Origin: Neisseria sp.
Lineage (GTDB): Bacteria > Pseudomonadota > Gammaproteobacteria > Burkholderiales > Neisseriaceae
Reading direction: 5' to 3'
DNA: 64,000 bases
Assembly: GCA_030531795.1 (NCBI GenBank)
Contig: JAUNMN010000006.1
Span: 1-64,000 of the forward strand
Position 1 is the first letter of the stretch. Each line of letters opens with the position of its first letter. The notes beneath the pieces were generated by a model, which ran no database searches, was not told where the DNA came from, and saw only the letters and a list, made by a program, of their open reading frames with translations. Below, piece after piece: positions 35,841-45,811 of the stretch. A program made the position numbers and the translations under genes.

Positions 35841-38237
35841 TTAGAATGTTGTACCCAGCTGGAACTGGAAGCGTTGTAGCTCGTCAGTTGCCTTTTTCTT
35901 CAATGGATACGCGTAGCTCAATTTCATCGGGCCAACTGGCGAGAGCCAAGTCAAAGCCGCACCAGCCGAGTAACGCAATTCGTTTTTGAAACTTGAATGA
36001 TGCGTATTGCCGATACCGTATACGTTTTGCAAGCTGCCTTCACGCAATTCGCTGCTGCTGTCGTCGTATTTTTGACCGTCCCAAATACTGCCCGCATCCG
36101 CAAACAAGCTCAAACGCAAAGCGCGATTGTCTTTCAAACCTGGGAATGGGAACAGCAATTCTGCCGTGCCTGTTGCCATGTGATTGCCGCCATAGTTAAT
36201 GCGGCTACCGCCACGGTCATACACTTTCGGGCCCAAGCTGCCACTTTCGTAACCACGAACCGAACCCAAGCCGCCGCCATAGAAGTTTTCAAAGAACGGC
36301 AATTCTTTAGTTTTGCCATAACCGTTGGCGTAGCCCAAAGAGCCAGCCAGCATCAAGGTAAAGTCTTGGCTCAATGGGAAGAACCAGCGTTGGTCATGCG
36401 TTAAAGAGTAATATTGCAATTTGCTGCTTGGCAAACCTGCTTCCAAGTTGGCACTAATCACATAACCGCGTGTCGGCCAAATCGCGCTGTCGGTTGTATT
36501 GCGACCCCAGCCGATGGTGCCTTTCAAGTTCCAACCTTTGAATGTGCCGCTGCCTTGGTCGTCGGTTAATTTACCGTATTTGGTCATGAAATCGCGATAA
36601 CGTTTTGGCGCGTTTGGATAAGTGTGAACGGTCATGTAATCTGCCGCCAAACCAAAATTCACGCGGTCGTATTCGGTTACAGGCACGCCTGTGCGCACGC
36701 CCAAACCAACGTTAGACGTTTTGTATTGATACGCAGTGCTTTCTTGACGTGGGTCGTATGAACGCGCGTAAACATCGTAACCCAAGCTCACGCCATCAGG
36801 TGTGAAATACGGGTCGGTAAACGACAAAGACGCATTGCGTGTGGTTTTACTGCGCGAAACCTGTGCAGAAACCGATTTGCCCGAACCGAACAAATTGTCT
36901 TGCGCCACACCAGCCGACAACACCAAACCTGAATCTTGTACCCAGCCTGCGCTGAAATTCAATGAACCTGTTGAACGTTCTTGAACGCGCATATCCAAAT
37001 CCACTTGGTCTGGCAAGCCTTTCAATGGACGCTGTTCAAATTCCACGCCGTCAAAATAGCCCAACAATTCAACGCGTTGTTTAGAGCGTTGCAATTTAGA
37101 AATGTCGTAAGGCGCGGCTTCCATTTGACGCAATTCACGGCGCACCACTTCATCACGGGTTTTGTTATTGCCCGAAATATTGATTTTATTGACGTAGATT
37201 TTGTTACCAGGTGTAACCGCCAACACGAAATCCACTACGTGGGTTTCGCGATTTGGCTGCGGAATCACGTTCACTTCGCTATACGCATAACCTGCGCTTT
37301 GCATGCTGTGTTGGATTTTTTCCAAAGCAGCCATCATTTGCGAACGGTCATACCATTTGCCTTCTTTCATCGTTAAAAATTCGTTTAACGACTCTGGCGA
37401 AACTTCTTTAGTGTCGCCAGCGATGCTGACTTTGCCCCAACGGTAACGCTCGCCTTCAGAAACGGTGATGTCAATGGTTTGATTGAATTTGTCTTCTTGG
37501 CGGTCTACTTTGGTGTCCACAATTTGGAAATCAAAATAACCGTTGTTGTGGTAGAACGCGCTGATTTTTTCCAAATCTTGATTGAATTTGTCGCTGTTAA
37601 AGCGGTTGGCTTTGGTAAACCACGTCCACATGCCGTTTTCGCTCAAACCCATTTTGTTGCGCAATTGACGGTCAGAATAAACCGTATTGCCTTCAAAATT
37701 GATATCGGAAATTGTTGTGGTTTCGCCTTCGTCGATTTTCAAATCAATGGCGATGCGGTTGTTTGCCAACTTGTTCACTTGTGGCGTGATGGTTGCGGCG
37801 TATTTGCCTTGATTTTTGTATTCTTCTTTCAAAGCAGCAACGGCTTCGCTCAATTTATTTGGGTCAAACGGCTGCGCTTGTCCCAAGCCAAAAGCGGCAA
37901 GGTTTTTCTTCACCACATCATCTGGCAAGAGTTTGCCGCCTGTTACGTTCACTGAACCCACAACAGGACGTTCCACCACAGTCAGCAATACTTGATTGCC
38001 TAAACTTTCCACGCGAACGTCTTCAAAAAAGCCTGTTGCGTATAAGTTGCGAATGATTTCGCCGCCACTGGCATCGTTAAACTGGTCGCCTACGCGCACA
38101 GGAAGATGGGTAAACACGGTTGCTGGCTCGGTGTGTTGCAAGCCTTCAACGCGAATGTCTTGAATGGTGAAATCGGCAAACGCTGGCAGCGCTGCGCCCA
38201 TCATCATCAGGGTTAAGGTTAATTTTTTCAGTTTCAT
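35841..38237 (-). CDS. bamA: Outer membrane protein assembly factor BamA
   Basis: 798 aa from the ATG at 38237. The signal peptide ends at ALPAFA, followed by FTIQDIRVEGLQHTEPATVF, the first POTRA domain; five POTRA domains reach about residue 420, then a 16-stranded beta barrel. Barrel marks include the VRGYESGSLGPKVYD loop (VRGY/F motif) and a final strand ending FQFQLGTTF with terminal Phe. It folds and inserts outer membrane proteins. Only 4 bp separates it from rseP upstream, and skp follows. Confidence 0.97.
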   Translation of the reverse strand: MKLKKLTLTLMMMGAALPAFADFTIQDIRVEGLQHTEPATVFTHLPVRVGDQFNDASGGEIIRNLYATGFFEDVRVESLGNQVLLTVVERPVVGSVNVTGGKLLPDDVVKKNLAAFGLGQAQPFDPNKLSEAVAALKEEYKNQGKYAATITPQVNKLANNRIAIDLKIDEGETTTISDINFEGNTVYSDRQLRNKMGLSENGMWTWFTKANRFNSDKFNQDLEKISAFYHNNGYFDFQIVDTKVDRQEDKFNQTIDITVSEGERYRWGKVSIAGDTKEVSPESLNEFLTMKEGKWYDRSQMMAALEKIQHSMQSAGYAYSEVNVIPQPNRETHVVDFVLAVTPGNKIYVNKINISGNNKTRDEVVRRELRQMEAAPYDISKLQRSKQRVELLGYFDGVEFEQRPLKGLPDQVDLDMRVQERSTGSLNFSAGWVQDSGLVLSAGVAQDNLFGSGKSVSAQVSRSKTTRNASLSFTDPYFTPDGVSLGYDVYARSYDPRQESTAYQYKTSNVGLGVRTGVPVTEYDRVNFGLAADYMTVHTYPNAPKRYRDFMTKYGKLTDDQGSGTFKGWNLKGTIGWGRNTTDSAIWPTRGYVISANLEAGLPSSKLQYYSLTHDQRWFFPLSQDFTLMLAGSLGYANGYGKTKELPFFENFYGGGLGSVRGYESGSLGPKVYDRGGSRINYGGNHMATGTAELLFPFPGLKDNRALRLSLFADAGSIWDGQKYDDSSSELREGSLQNVYGIGNTHHSSFKNELRYSAGAALTWLSPVGPMKLSYAYPLKKKATDELQRFQFQLGTTF

Positions 38238-38241
38238 ACGA

Positions 38242-39579
38242 CTATCCAATTAAACGGGTAAGGTCATTAAAAAATGCTAAAAACATCAGCAGCAGCATTA
38301 CTGCCATGCCAAAACGCAAGCCCACATTTTGCATTCGTTCGCTCAATGGCTTGCCGCGCACCCACTCGGCGGCATAATACACCAAATGTCCTCCATCAAG
38401 CACAGGAATGGGCAATAAATTCATAATCCCCAAGCTCACGCTAATCAAAGCCAAAAATTCCAAATAGCTTTGCACGCCCATTTCGGCAGACTTGCCAGCC
38501 GCGTCGGCAATGGTGAGCGGGCCAGAAATGTGTTTGGTAGAAGCCTGTCCTGTTAAGAGTTTGCCAAAGAAGTCTAAAGTCATGCCGACATAGCCTGTAG
38601 TGCGCTGCCATGCCGTCTGCACCGCTTCGCCCACGCTGGGCGTGTATTCAATGCGGTTGGCATTATCCCACGCTTTATCGTATTCAGGGGCAAAACCTGC
38701 CATGCCGCGCAAACTGCGGTCGGGCAACTCTATGCTGTCGGGACGCAAATCGGTAAACGCGATTTTGCCTTGACGCTCGTAAGTGATGTGCAATTTCTTG
38801 CCTGCACTCGCGCGAATCAATTCCGCCCACTCGCGCCACGTTTTCAGCACCACGCCATCGGCTTCCAACAATTTATCGCCTGCGCGCAAACCCGCTTTTG
38901 CCGCCGCGCCATTTTCGCTCACCATCGCTAAAGTCGTGGTCAATTTAAACGGCAGCAAACCGATGCCCTGTCCTTGGGCAACCTGCTCGGCTTCAGGCGT
39001 GCCAGCGACATTGATTTCACGCACGGCGTTTTGTCCGTCCGCCTGTTTCACCGCCACAGCCACTTTGCCTGCGTCCAAATTCAACACCATTTCGGCTTGC
39101 GCGTCATTCCAGTTTTGCACGCTTTTGCCGTTTACCGACTGAATGCTGTCGCCAGCCAAAAAGCCCGCTTTGTCCGCTACGCTGGCAACCACAACCGTGC
39201 CAACGTTTGGCTTTAACTCTGTGATGCCAAAAGAAAAACTGGCTGCGTACAAAGCAATCGCAAGCAGCAAATTCATCAGCGGCCCAGCCGCCACAATCGC
39301 GATTTTCTTCGCTGGATGTTGCTTGTCAAAAGCATAAGGCAAATCGGCTTCAGCGACATTGCCTTCGCGCGTGTCCACCATTTTGACGTAGCCGCCCAAA
39401 GGAATCGGCGCAAGACACCATTCGGTGTCGCCACGTTTTTTCTTGTAAAACGGCGTGCCAAAACCCACCGAAAAGCGCACCACTTTCACGCTGCACCAAC
39501 GCGCCACCAAGTAATGCCCCAGCTCGTGCAGGCTAACCAAAATCAAAATGGCAACAATAAACGCCAAAACGGTTTGCAT
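38242..39579 (-). CDS. rseP: Site-2 protease RseP
   Basis: 445 aa. Zinc motif HELGH at residues 18-22 within the first membrane helix; two PDZ domains in the periplasmic loop ([20 protein letters not shown] and [20 protein letters not shown]); third ligand in [13 protein letters not shown]; last membrane helix near the C-terminus. It performs intramembrane proteolysis, of anti-sigma factors in E. coli and of signal peptides. Its neighbours bamA and dxr are in conserved order. Confidence 0.96.
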   Translation of the reverse strand: MQTVLAFIVAILILVSLHELGHYLVARWCSVKVVRFSVGFGTPFYKKKRGDTEWCLAPIPLGGYVKMVDTREGNVAEADLPYAFDKQHPAKKIAIVAAGPLMNLLLAIALYAASFSFGITELKPNVGTVVVASVADKAGFLAGDSIQSVNGKSVQNWNDAQAEMVLNLDAGKVAVAVKQADGQNAVREINVAGTPEAEQVAQGQGIGLLPFKLTTTLAMVSENGAAAKAGLRAGDKLLEADGVVLKTWREWAELIRASAGKKLHITYERQGKIAFTDLRPDSIELPDRSLRGMAGFAPEYDKAWDNANRIEYTPSVGEAVQTAWQRTTGYVGMTLDFFGKLLTGQASTKHISGPLTIADAAGKSAEMGVQSYLEFLALISVSLGIMNLLPIPVLDGGHLVYYAAEWVRGKPLSERMQNVGLRFGMAVMLLLMFLAFFNDLTRLIG

Positions 39580-39658
39580 ATGTGCTTACTCTACTGATGA
39601 TTGAGTTTGTGCCGTCTGCACTGCAAACGGCTGTTTTATTGTTGATGAATTCACGGGT

Positions 39659-40846
39659 TCACACGCTCAAACGCTGAATTTCTGTTTGTGCCAGTAAACG
39701 CGTTTGCTTGTCTTGTTCCAATAAATCGGCGATGCTGTCTGCAGACGGCAAACATTCGGCGTTCAACGCGTGTTCCACCACGCGAGCGATGTCGGTAAAA
39801 CGAATTTGCTTTGCCAAAAAGGCGGCAACCGCTTCTTCGTTCGCCGCGTTCAACACGCAAGTTGCCACGCCACCAGCCTCCATCGCTTGATACGCCAATT
39901 TCAAACAGGGAAAACGTTCAAAGTCTACAGGGCAAAAATCCAACTGCCCCAAAGTGGTGAAATCCAACGCGCCCACGCCCGAATCCAAACGCTCAGGCAA
40001 ACCCAAGCAATAGGCAATTGGCGTACGCATATCGGGTTTGCCCATTTGTGCCAACACCGAGCCATCGCGATAACGCACCATGCTGTGTATCACCGATTGC
40101 GAGTGGATTACCACTTCCAATTCATTCGGTTTCGCCCCAAACAAATGATGCGCTTCAATCAATTCCAAACCTTTGTTCATCATGCTGGCGGAATCAACCG
40201 AAATTTTTTGTCCCATGCTCCAATTCGGATGTTTCACGGCTTGCTCGGGCGTAATGTTGGGCAATATTGCCAAATCGGTGTGCAAAAACGGGCCGCCAGA
40301 AGCGGTTAAAATCAAACTATTGATACCGTGTTCCGCCAATTTTCCTGCTTGAAAATCGGCTGGCAAGACCTGAAAAATCGCGTTGTGTTCGCTGTCTATC
40401 GGCAAAATCTTTGCACCCGATTGTTGGGCAACGCACATAAACAGTTCACCCGCCACAACTAAAGTTTCTTTGTTCGCCAAATAAATGGTTTTGCCACTTT
40501 GCGCCGCCGCTAAAGTGGGCGGCAAACCTGCTGCGCCAACAATCGCCGCCATCACGCCCGTTACTTCGCTGGCACTTGCCACCTCAATCAATGCTTGTTC
40601 GCCAAACAACACTTCAGTCGCACACGATACCGCCTGCAGTTTGGCACGCAACTCTGTCGCCAAATCTTCATTCGCCACCACCACAAAACGCGGCTGAAAT
40701 TGCACACATTGTTCGGCGAGCTTGGCGATTTGGCTGTGTCCTGTTAAGGCGAACACTTCAAAACGCTCGCTGTGTCGGGCGATGACATCTAAAGTGCTGC
40801 AACCGATGCTGCCCGTTGCGCCGAGTATGGTTAAAACCTGTTTCAT
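39659..40846 (-). CDS. dxr: 1-deoxy-D-xylulose 5-phosphate reductoisomerase
   Basis: 395 aa from the ATG at 40846, because MKQVLTILGATGSIGCST is the family start (NADPH-binding GATGSIG). Metal and substrate residues are in LPIDSEHNAIFQ (D/E) and the LTASGGPFL and NWSMGQKISVDSASMMNKGLE stretches. It makes MEP in the non-mevalonate isoprenoid pathway, feeding uppS two genes upstream. An uptake word lies in the codons near the C-terminus (CLPSADSIADLL). Confidence 0.97.
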   Translation of the reverse strand: MKQVLTILGATGSIGCSTLDVIARHSERFEVFALTGHSQIAKLAEQCVQFQPRFVVVANEDLATELRAKLQAVSCATEVLFGEQALIEVASASEVTGVMAAIVGAAGLPPTLAAAQSGKTIYLANKETLVVAGELFMCVAQQSGAKILPIDSEHNAIFQVLPADFQAGKLAEHGINSLILTASGGPFLHTDLAILPNITPEQAVKHPNWSMGQKISVDSASMMNKGLELIEAHHLFGAKPNELEVVIHSQSVIHSMVRYRDGSVLAQMGKPDMRTPIAYCLGLPERLDSGVGALDFTTLGQLDFCPVDFERFPCLKLAYQAMEAGGVATCVLNAANEEAVAAFLAKQIRFTDIARVVEHALNAECLPSADSIADLLEQDKQTRLLAQTEIQRLSV

Positions 40847-40996
40847 GATTTGTGTTTCTGTTATTTGCTTCGCGCTTGCCCCCGTTCGGGCAAAACGCAG
40901 ACGGCACAGCCGCAAAGCTGACTATGATAGCCGTTTTCTGTTTTAAAGTTGGTTAGATAAGGTTAAATGCCGTCTGCAGCTCGGGCAATCGCCGAT

Positions 40997-41794
40997 TTAA
41001 TTGCTTAAAACTTGTATCGCAGCATACACCGACAACACCGCAATCAGACTATCTACGCGGTCAAACACGCCGCCATGCCCAGGCAGCAAGCTGCTGCTGT
41101 CTTTCACGCCAGCCGCGCGTTTGAGCCAGCTTTCCAGTAAATCGCCACACACGCTCACCACCGTCAGCAATAATGCCACCAGCATGGTAGTGAACCACGA
41201 AAAATCAAAACTCAACCAGCCAGCCGCGCGAACAATGGTCATGTAAATCAGCACGCAAAACGCACCGCCAATCGCGCCTTCCCAGCTTTTCCCTGGACTG
41301 ATTTGCGGTGCGATTTTATGTTTACCAAAGGTTTTGCCGAAAAAGTAAGCAAACACATCGGCGACCCACACCAAACCCATTACTGACAATAAAGACAAGG
41401 CAGATTCGGCGTTTGGGTGCAAATCAATCAGCGCAAACCAAAACGGCAACACCACAAACCAACCTGTGAAATACGCTTGCCAGCCGCCTTTTAACACCCA
41501 TTTTTTCCACAGCCACAAAGGCATTAATACCAGCCAAAACGCCAACACCGCCCACCAAGCCAAAGCAGGCAAATGCCAGTCGCCCATGCTTGCCAACATC
41601 AAAAAAATCGCGGTGCTGAGCAAATAAGGCAAACGCTCGCCTTCGCTCATGCCACACATTCGGCTGTATTCCCACAAAGTGAGCATGGCGATTAAGCCGC
41701 TAAAGCTCGCCCACACTGCGTTGCTGCTGAAAAACAGCATCGCCAGCATCAGCGGCAATAAAATTAAAGTGGTTAAAACGCGTTGTTTTAACAT
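40997..41794 (-). CDS. cdsA: Phosphatidate cytidylyltransferase
   Basis: 265 aa with about seven to eight membrane helices. The C-terminal signature is SVCGDLLESWLKRAAGVKDS then LLPGHGGVFDRVDSLI, the CDP-diglyceride synthase pattern; KISPGKSWEGAIGG-like ISPGKSWEGA is also present. It makes CDP-diacylglycerol, precursor of all phospholipids, in the inner membrane. Three bp separate it from uppS. Confidence 0.96.
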   Translation of the reverse strand: MLKQRVLTTLILLPLMLAMLFFSSNAVWASFSGLIAMLTLWEYSRMCGMSEGERLPYLLSTAIFLMLASMGDWHLPALAWWAVLAFWLVLMPLWLWKKWVLKGGWQAYFTGWFVVLPFWFALIDLHPNAESALSLLSVMGLVWVADVFAYFFGKTFGKHKIAPQISPGKSWEGAIGGAFCVLIYMTIVRAAGWLSFDFSWFTTMLVALLLTVVSVCGDLLESWLKRAAGVKDSSSLLPGHGGVFDRVDSLIAVLSVYAAIQVLSN

Positions 41795-41797
41795 GGA

Positions 41798-42547
41798 TTA
41801 TCCTCTTTGCTGCTCACTTGGTAGTTGTTCTGATGTGCGCCCGAAACGGCGTTCTCTTTGTTGGTATGAAGCGATGGCTTTGTCTAATTCTTGAGCATCA
41901 AAATCTGGCCACAGCGTTTCTGTGAAATAAAGTTCGGCATAAGCCAGTTGCCACAACAGAAAATTGCTGATGCGCACTTCGCCACCCGTGCGAATAAACA
42001 AATCGGGTTCGGGCGCGTCGCCCAACATCAATTCGGCGTTTAAATCGCTTTCAGTAATTTCGGTTTTGCCGTCTGCAACCAGCCGATTGACTGCCTGCAA
42101 AATGTCCCAACGACCGCCATAATCGGCGGCAATGACTAAAGTTAAACCCGTGTTGTTAACAGTTAATTGTTCGGCAGCTTCAATGCCCGCCACGATGTTG
42201 GCGGCAAAACGGCTTCTGTCGCCGATGACGCGCAAACGCATATTGTTTTCGTGCAAACGCTGAACCTGTTTTTGCAAGGCTTGTAAAAACAAATCCATCA
42301 AAAAGCTGACTTCATCGCTGGGCCGCCGCCAGTTTTCCGTGGAAAACGCAAACACAGTCAAATATTGCACGCCCAGCTCCACACACCGCGCCGCCAGTTT
42401 TTCCAAAGCGTCCAAACCGCGTTTATGCCCCATCACGCGTGGCAAAAAACGTTTTTTTGCCCAACGACCGTTGCCGTCCATAATAACGGCGACATGACGC
42501 GGAATGTGGCTGTGTGCCAAAATACCTTGCGTGCTACTTAACTTCAT
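41798..42547 (-). CDS. uppS: Undecaprenyl diphosphate synthase
   Basis: 249 aa from the ATG at 42547, chosen for the AGGAAAAAC ribosome-binding site. The cis-prenyltransferase start HVAVIMDGNGRWAKKR carries the catalytic Asp; YLTVFAFSTENWRRP is the substrate loop; PDLFIRTGGEVRISNFLLWQ and AYAELYFTETLWPDFD are conserved regions IV and V. It makes the C55 carrier for peptidoglycan, LPS and capsule. Confidence 0.97.
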   Translation of the reverse strand: MKLSSTQGILAHSHIPRHVAVIMDGNGRWAKKRFLPRVMGHKRGLDALEKLAARCVELGVQYLTVFAFSTENWRRPSDEVSFLMDLFLQALQKQVQRLHENNMRLRVIGDRSRFAANIVAGIEAAEQLTVNNTGLTLVIAADYGGRWDILQAVNRLVADGKTEITESDLNAELMLGDAPEPDLFIRTGGEVRISNFLLWQLAYAELYFTETLWPDFDAQELDKAIASYQQRERRFGRTSEQLPSEQQRG

Positions 42548-42584
42548 GTTTTTCCTGAATGTGTTTGCGTTCCAAGCCATGGCG

Positions 42585-42638
42585 ATGCCGTCTGCAACTG
42601 CGTAAAACCATGCGATTTCACACAGTTGCAGACGGCAT
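42585..42638. terminator. Uptake-word inverted pair between frr and uppS
   Basis: ATGCCGTCTGCAACTG (42585-42600) pairs with CAGTTGCAGACGGCAT (42623-42638), a 16-bp perfect stem. No long T tract on the minus strand, so it may attenuate rather than end transcription into uppS. Confidence 0.75.
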
Positions 42639-42645
42639 CAAACCA

Positions 42646-43203
42646 TTAAATCGCCATCAAATCTTCTTCTTTTGCTGCCAAAACTTTATCCACTTCGGCA
42701 ATGAATTTGTCGGTGAGTTTCTGCACGGCTTCTTCGCCACGACGTGCTTCATCTTCCGATACTTCTTTGTCTTTTAACAGTTTTTTGATGTGGTCGTTGG
42801 CATCGCGGCGCACATTGCGAATCGACACGCGACCTTCTTCTGCTTCGCCACGCACGACTTTAATCAAATCTTTGCGGCGTTCTTCAGTCAGCATCGGCAT
42901 CGGTACGCGAATCAAATCGCCCACCGCCGCTGGGTTCAAACCCAAATTAGAATCGCGAATCGCTTTTTCCACTTTCGCCGCCATGTTTGATTCAAATGGT
43001 TTCACACCGATGGTGCGCGCGTCCAACAAGGTTACACTCGCCACTTGGCTCACAGGCACATTGCTGCCCCAATATTCTACTTCCACTTGGTCCAGCAAAC
43101 CTGTGTGGGCGCGACCTGTGCGCACTTTTGCCAAGTTTTCTTTCAACACTTCCAACGAGCGTTGCATTTTGCTCTCGGCGGTTTTTTGAATGTCGTTAAT
43201 CAT
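42646..43203 (-). CDS. frr: Ribosome recycling factor
   Basis: 185 aa, exact family length. Marks: [38 protein letters not shown], and the C-terminal [19 protein letters not shown] then [20 protein letters not shown]. It splits post-termination ribosomes with EF-G. It lies downstream of pyrH, as in many bacteria; a strong hairpin (43315-43342) lies in the 176-bp gap between them. Confidence 0.98.
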   Translation of the reverse strand: MINDIQKTAESKMQRSLEVLKENLAKVRTGRAHTGLLDQVEVEYWGSNVPVSQVASVTLLDARTIGVKPFESNMAAKVEKAIRDSNLGLNPAAVGDLIRVPMPMLTEERRKDLIKVVRGEAEEGRVSIRNVRRDANDHIKKLLKDKEVSEDEARRGEEAVQKLTDKFIAEVDKVLAAKEEDLMAI

Positions 43204-43314
43204 GGTTTTTCCTTTGAAAAATCGTTTTATTCAATCGGTTTAGGTTTGTTTTGAGTTGCGCTGTCTTGGTGCAGACGGCATACGCATCCCAAACAAAAAA
43301 TACAATACAATCAG

Positions 43315-43342
43315 CGGATACTACCTGTTTCAGTAGTATCCG
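43315..43342. terminator. Perfect 10-bp hairpin in the pyrH-frr gap
   Basis: CGGATACTAC and GTAGTATCCG with the loop CTGTTTCA. On the minus strand it is followed by CTGATTGTATTGTATTTTTT, so it may be a weak terminator or attenuator between pyrH and frr. It has no uptake word. Confidence 0.6.
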
Positions 43343-43379
43343 ACAAGTTTATGCAGACAAAATCAAGGCGCGTTTCGGT

Positions 43380-44099
43380 TTAGTAATGCACCAAAGTGCC
43401 TTCGTCTTCGCCCGCAATCACGCGTTTTAATGCGCCTTCTTTGGCAATCGCGAACACGACGATATTCAATTTGCGTTCGCGACACAATGCAAACGCGGTT
43501 GCGTCCATCACTTTCAGATTTTTGTTCAAGGCTTCGTCAAATGTGATGGTTTCGTAACGTGTGGCACTCGGGTCTTTTTTCGGGTCGGCGGTGTACACGC
43601 CGTCTACATTCGTTGCTTTAAGCATCACGTCGCAATTCATTTCTGCGCCACGCAAAGCAGCGGCGGTGTCGGTTGTGAAGAACGGATTGCCTGTACCCGC
43701 TGCGAAAATCACCACTTTGCCTTCTTCCAAATATTGAATCGCTTTTGGACGGGCATAGGTTTCGGCGATTTGTTGCATAGACAATGCCGACTGCACCCGT
43801 GCTTTGATGCCCAAAGATTCAAACGCGTCTTTCAACGCCAAGGCGTTCATCACGGTTGCCATCATGCCCATATAATCGGCTGTGGCTCTGTCCATGCTGC
43901 CTGCTTGGGTAGACACGCCGCGGAAAATATTGCCGCCACCCACCACCACGCCAACTTCCACGCCCATGTCCACGATTTCTTTCACTTGGCTCACGATTTG
44001 CATGATGGTGTCGCGGTTAATGCCAAAAGCATCTTTGCCCATCAAGGCTTCGCCCGACAATTTCAGCAAAACGCGTTTGTATTTGGTTGCTTGAGTCAT
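43380..44099 (-). CDS. pyrH: Uridylate kinase (UMP kinase)
   Basis: 239 aa. Amino-acid-kinase fold: [34 protein letters not shown] (phosphate loop), [20 protein letters not shown], and [17 protein letters not shown] (UMP site). It makes UDP from UMP and is normally regulated by GTP and UTP. rpsB and tsf, common upstream neighbours in other bacteria, are not present; instead an acetyltransferase fusion gene lies upstream. Confidence 0.97.
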   Translation of the reverse strand: MTQATKYKRVLLKLSGEALMGKDAFGINRDTIMQIVSQVKEIVDMGVEVGVVVGGGNIFRGVSTQAGSMDRATADYMGMMATVMNALALKDAFESLGIKARVQSALSMQQIAETYARPKAIQYLEEGKVVIFAAGTGNPFFTTDTAAALRGAEMNCDVMLKATNVDGVYTADPKKDPSATRYETITFDEALNKNLKVMDATAFALCRERKLNIVVFAIAKEGALKRVIAGEDEGTLVHY

Positions 44100-44151
44100 G
44101 ATGTTTTCTTCCCTAAAAGTTAAAAAATATGCTGTTGCTTATCTCAAGAAA

Positions 44152-44177
44152 ATGCCGTCTGAGCCTGCAGACGGCAT
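44152..44177. repeat. Uptake-word hairpin with a TGAG variant
   Basis: ATGCCGTCTGAG (44152-44163), one base from the meningococcal dialect, faces resident TGCAGACGGCAT (44166-44177). It lies between the acetyltransferase fusion and pyrH and could end the former. Confidence 0.65.
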
Positions 44178-44185
44178 CTAAAATG

Positions 44186-45037
44186 CTATTTTCCGAATTG
44201 CTCGGTTTTGCATACAAAATGATGCGCATTGATTTCAAAACCATAACGGTAATACATGCGATGCGCTTCAATGCGTTCATTGCCCACCAGCGCATCGGCG
44301 TGAATTTGGGCGATGTTTTCGGCGGCGGCGATGTTGGCAATTTCTTGCAACAGGCGTTGGGCAAAACCGCGACGGCGACTTTGTGGCACAGTAACAATGT
44401 CTTCAATCACAATGTGTTTGCCATAAGACAAAGTGGTGCGCACGCGAAAACCGCAGACGGCAACCGCATTGTTTTTGCCTTCTTCAAAAATGCCAAGCAA
44501 GCGATAACCTGTCGCGCGCTGCTCGCTGTTCACTTGTTCAATAAAGCGGTTCACATCAGTCAGCGCAGGTCGCAAAATGCTCAAAGCGGCGAAAGCAACC
44601 GAAGTTTCGACTGGCGCAATTTCGCGCAACACGATGCCGTCTGCAGGCACGCTTTCCACGCTAGGCGCAACCGTTTCGCTTGCCACCACAGGCACAGGCG
44701 TTGCTTTGGGCGCAGCCACTTCGGCAACGGTTTCTTGCGTTTCTTTTTCGCTCAATAGCGTTTTGCAATCCAAAACGCGCAAATCATTGTCTGCCGCAAA
44801 ATCCATCAAAAAACGGAACATCGCTGGATTGATTTCTTCCAGCTGTTTATCCACCGCCACGCTGCGCACATTGTCCACCAAAATCGGGCGCACCCATTGA
44901 TGATAAGACAGGCGATTGCCCTTATCAAAAGAAGACAAAATGCCGCACAAACGCTCCGACCAGTCGCTTGGGCGAAAGGTTTTGCCCTTGCTGGTTGTGC
45001 CGTGAATCACGATTTCATCAGGATTACAAACTAACAT
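44186..45037 (-). CDS. DUF3579 - GNAT acetyltransferase fusion
   Basis: 283 aa. Residues 1-100 fit DUF3579: VIHGTTSKGKTFRPSDWSER, LCGILSSFDKGNRLSYHQWV, RPILVDNVRSVAVDKQLEEI and PAMFRFLMDFAADNDLRVL. After a Pro/Ala/Val-rich linker (about 108-135), residues 140-283 form a GNAT domain with VEDIVTV-like IEDIVTVPQSRRRGFAQRLL as the acetyl-CoA loop and AHRMYYRYGFEINAHHFV at the end. DUF3579 occurs alone in other betaproteobacteria. The target of acetylation is unknown. It is the gene upstream of pyrH on the same strand. Confidence 0.8.
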   Translation of the reverse strand: MLVCNPDEIVIHGTTSKGKTFRPSDWSERLCGILSSFDKGNRLSYHQWVRPILVDNVRSVAVDKQLEEINPAMFRFLMDFAADNDLRVLDCKTLLSEKETQETVAEVAAPKATPVPVVASETVAPSVESVPADGIVLREIAPVETSVAFAALSILRPALTDVNRFIEQVNSEQRATGYRLLGIFEEGKNNAVAVCGFRVRTTLSYGKHIVIEDIVTVPQSRRRGFAQRLLQEIANIAAAENIAQIHADALVGNERIEAHRMYYRYGFEINAHHFVCKTEQFGK

Positions 45038-45230
45038 ACGCGCCTCGTTGGGTTGTTCGGCTGTGCCGATGTGGGGCGAATTATACCGCAGCGCAAGCGT
45101 TTAATGAATGATTTTATTAACCGTCTTGCGCCCTTTTGCACCAGCCACGATGCCGTCTGCCATTCAAGCCATTTCATCAGCAAATCACAGCAGCCGTTCG
45201 CGCCCAAACGCAGACAGCACACGCACACAA

Positions 45231-45311
45231 TTTGTAAAATTGTTTACAAAGTTATTGCCTTTTACAAAATGCTTTGATAAAGTTGCATCAAATTGTAGAC
45301 AATTTTACATT
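45231..45311. promoter_or_regulatory. Dyad sites and candidate promoter of glnB-amtB
   Basis: TTTGTAAA-ATTG-TTTACAAA (with TTTGTAAA at 45231-45238 and TTTACAAA at 45243-45250) and AATTGTAGACAATT (45291-45304) are two perfect dyads. A weak promoter TTGCAT (45283-45288) with TACATT at 45306-45311 at 17-bp spacing would contain the second dyad in its spacer, a repressor-like placement. The rest of the 376-bp gap (45038-45413) holds uptake words and no convincing gene. Confidence 0.45.
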
Positions 45312-45317
45312 TAATAA

Positions 45318-45752
<435 letters not shown>

Positions 45753-45811
45753 ACCAGTCGCACTTTTAAAAAAATCTCCAAAAATAAACAGAAAAACAAA
45801 AGGATAATCAA

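Noticed and set aside
45031..45314. Small frames on both strands in the gap before glnB
   Set aside because: They cross uptake words and dyads, have no ribosome-binding sites and no recognisable features.
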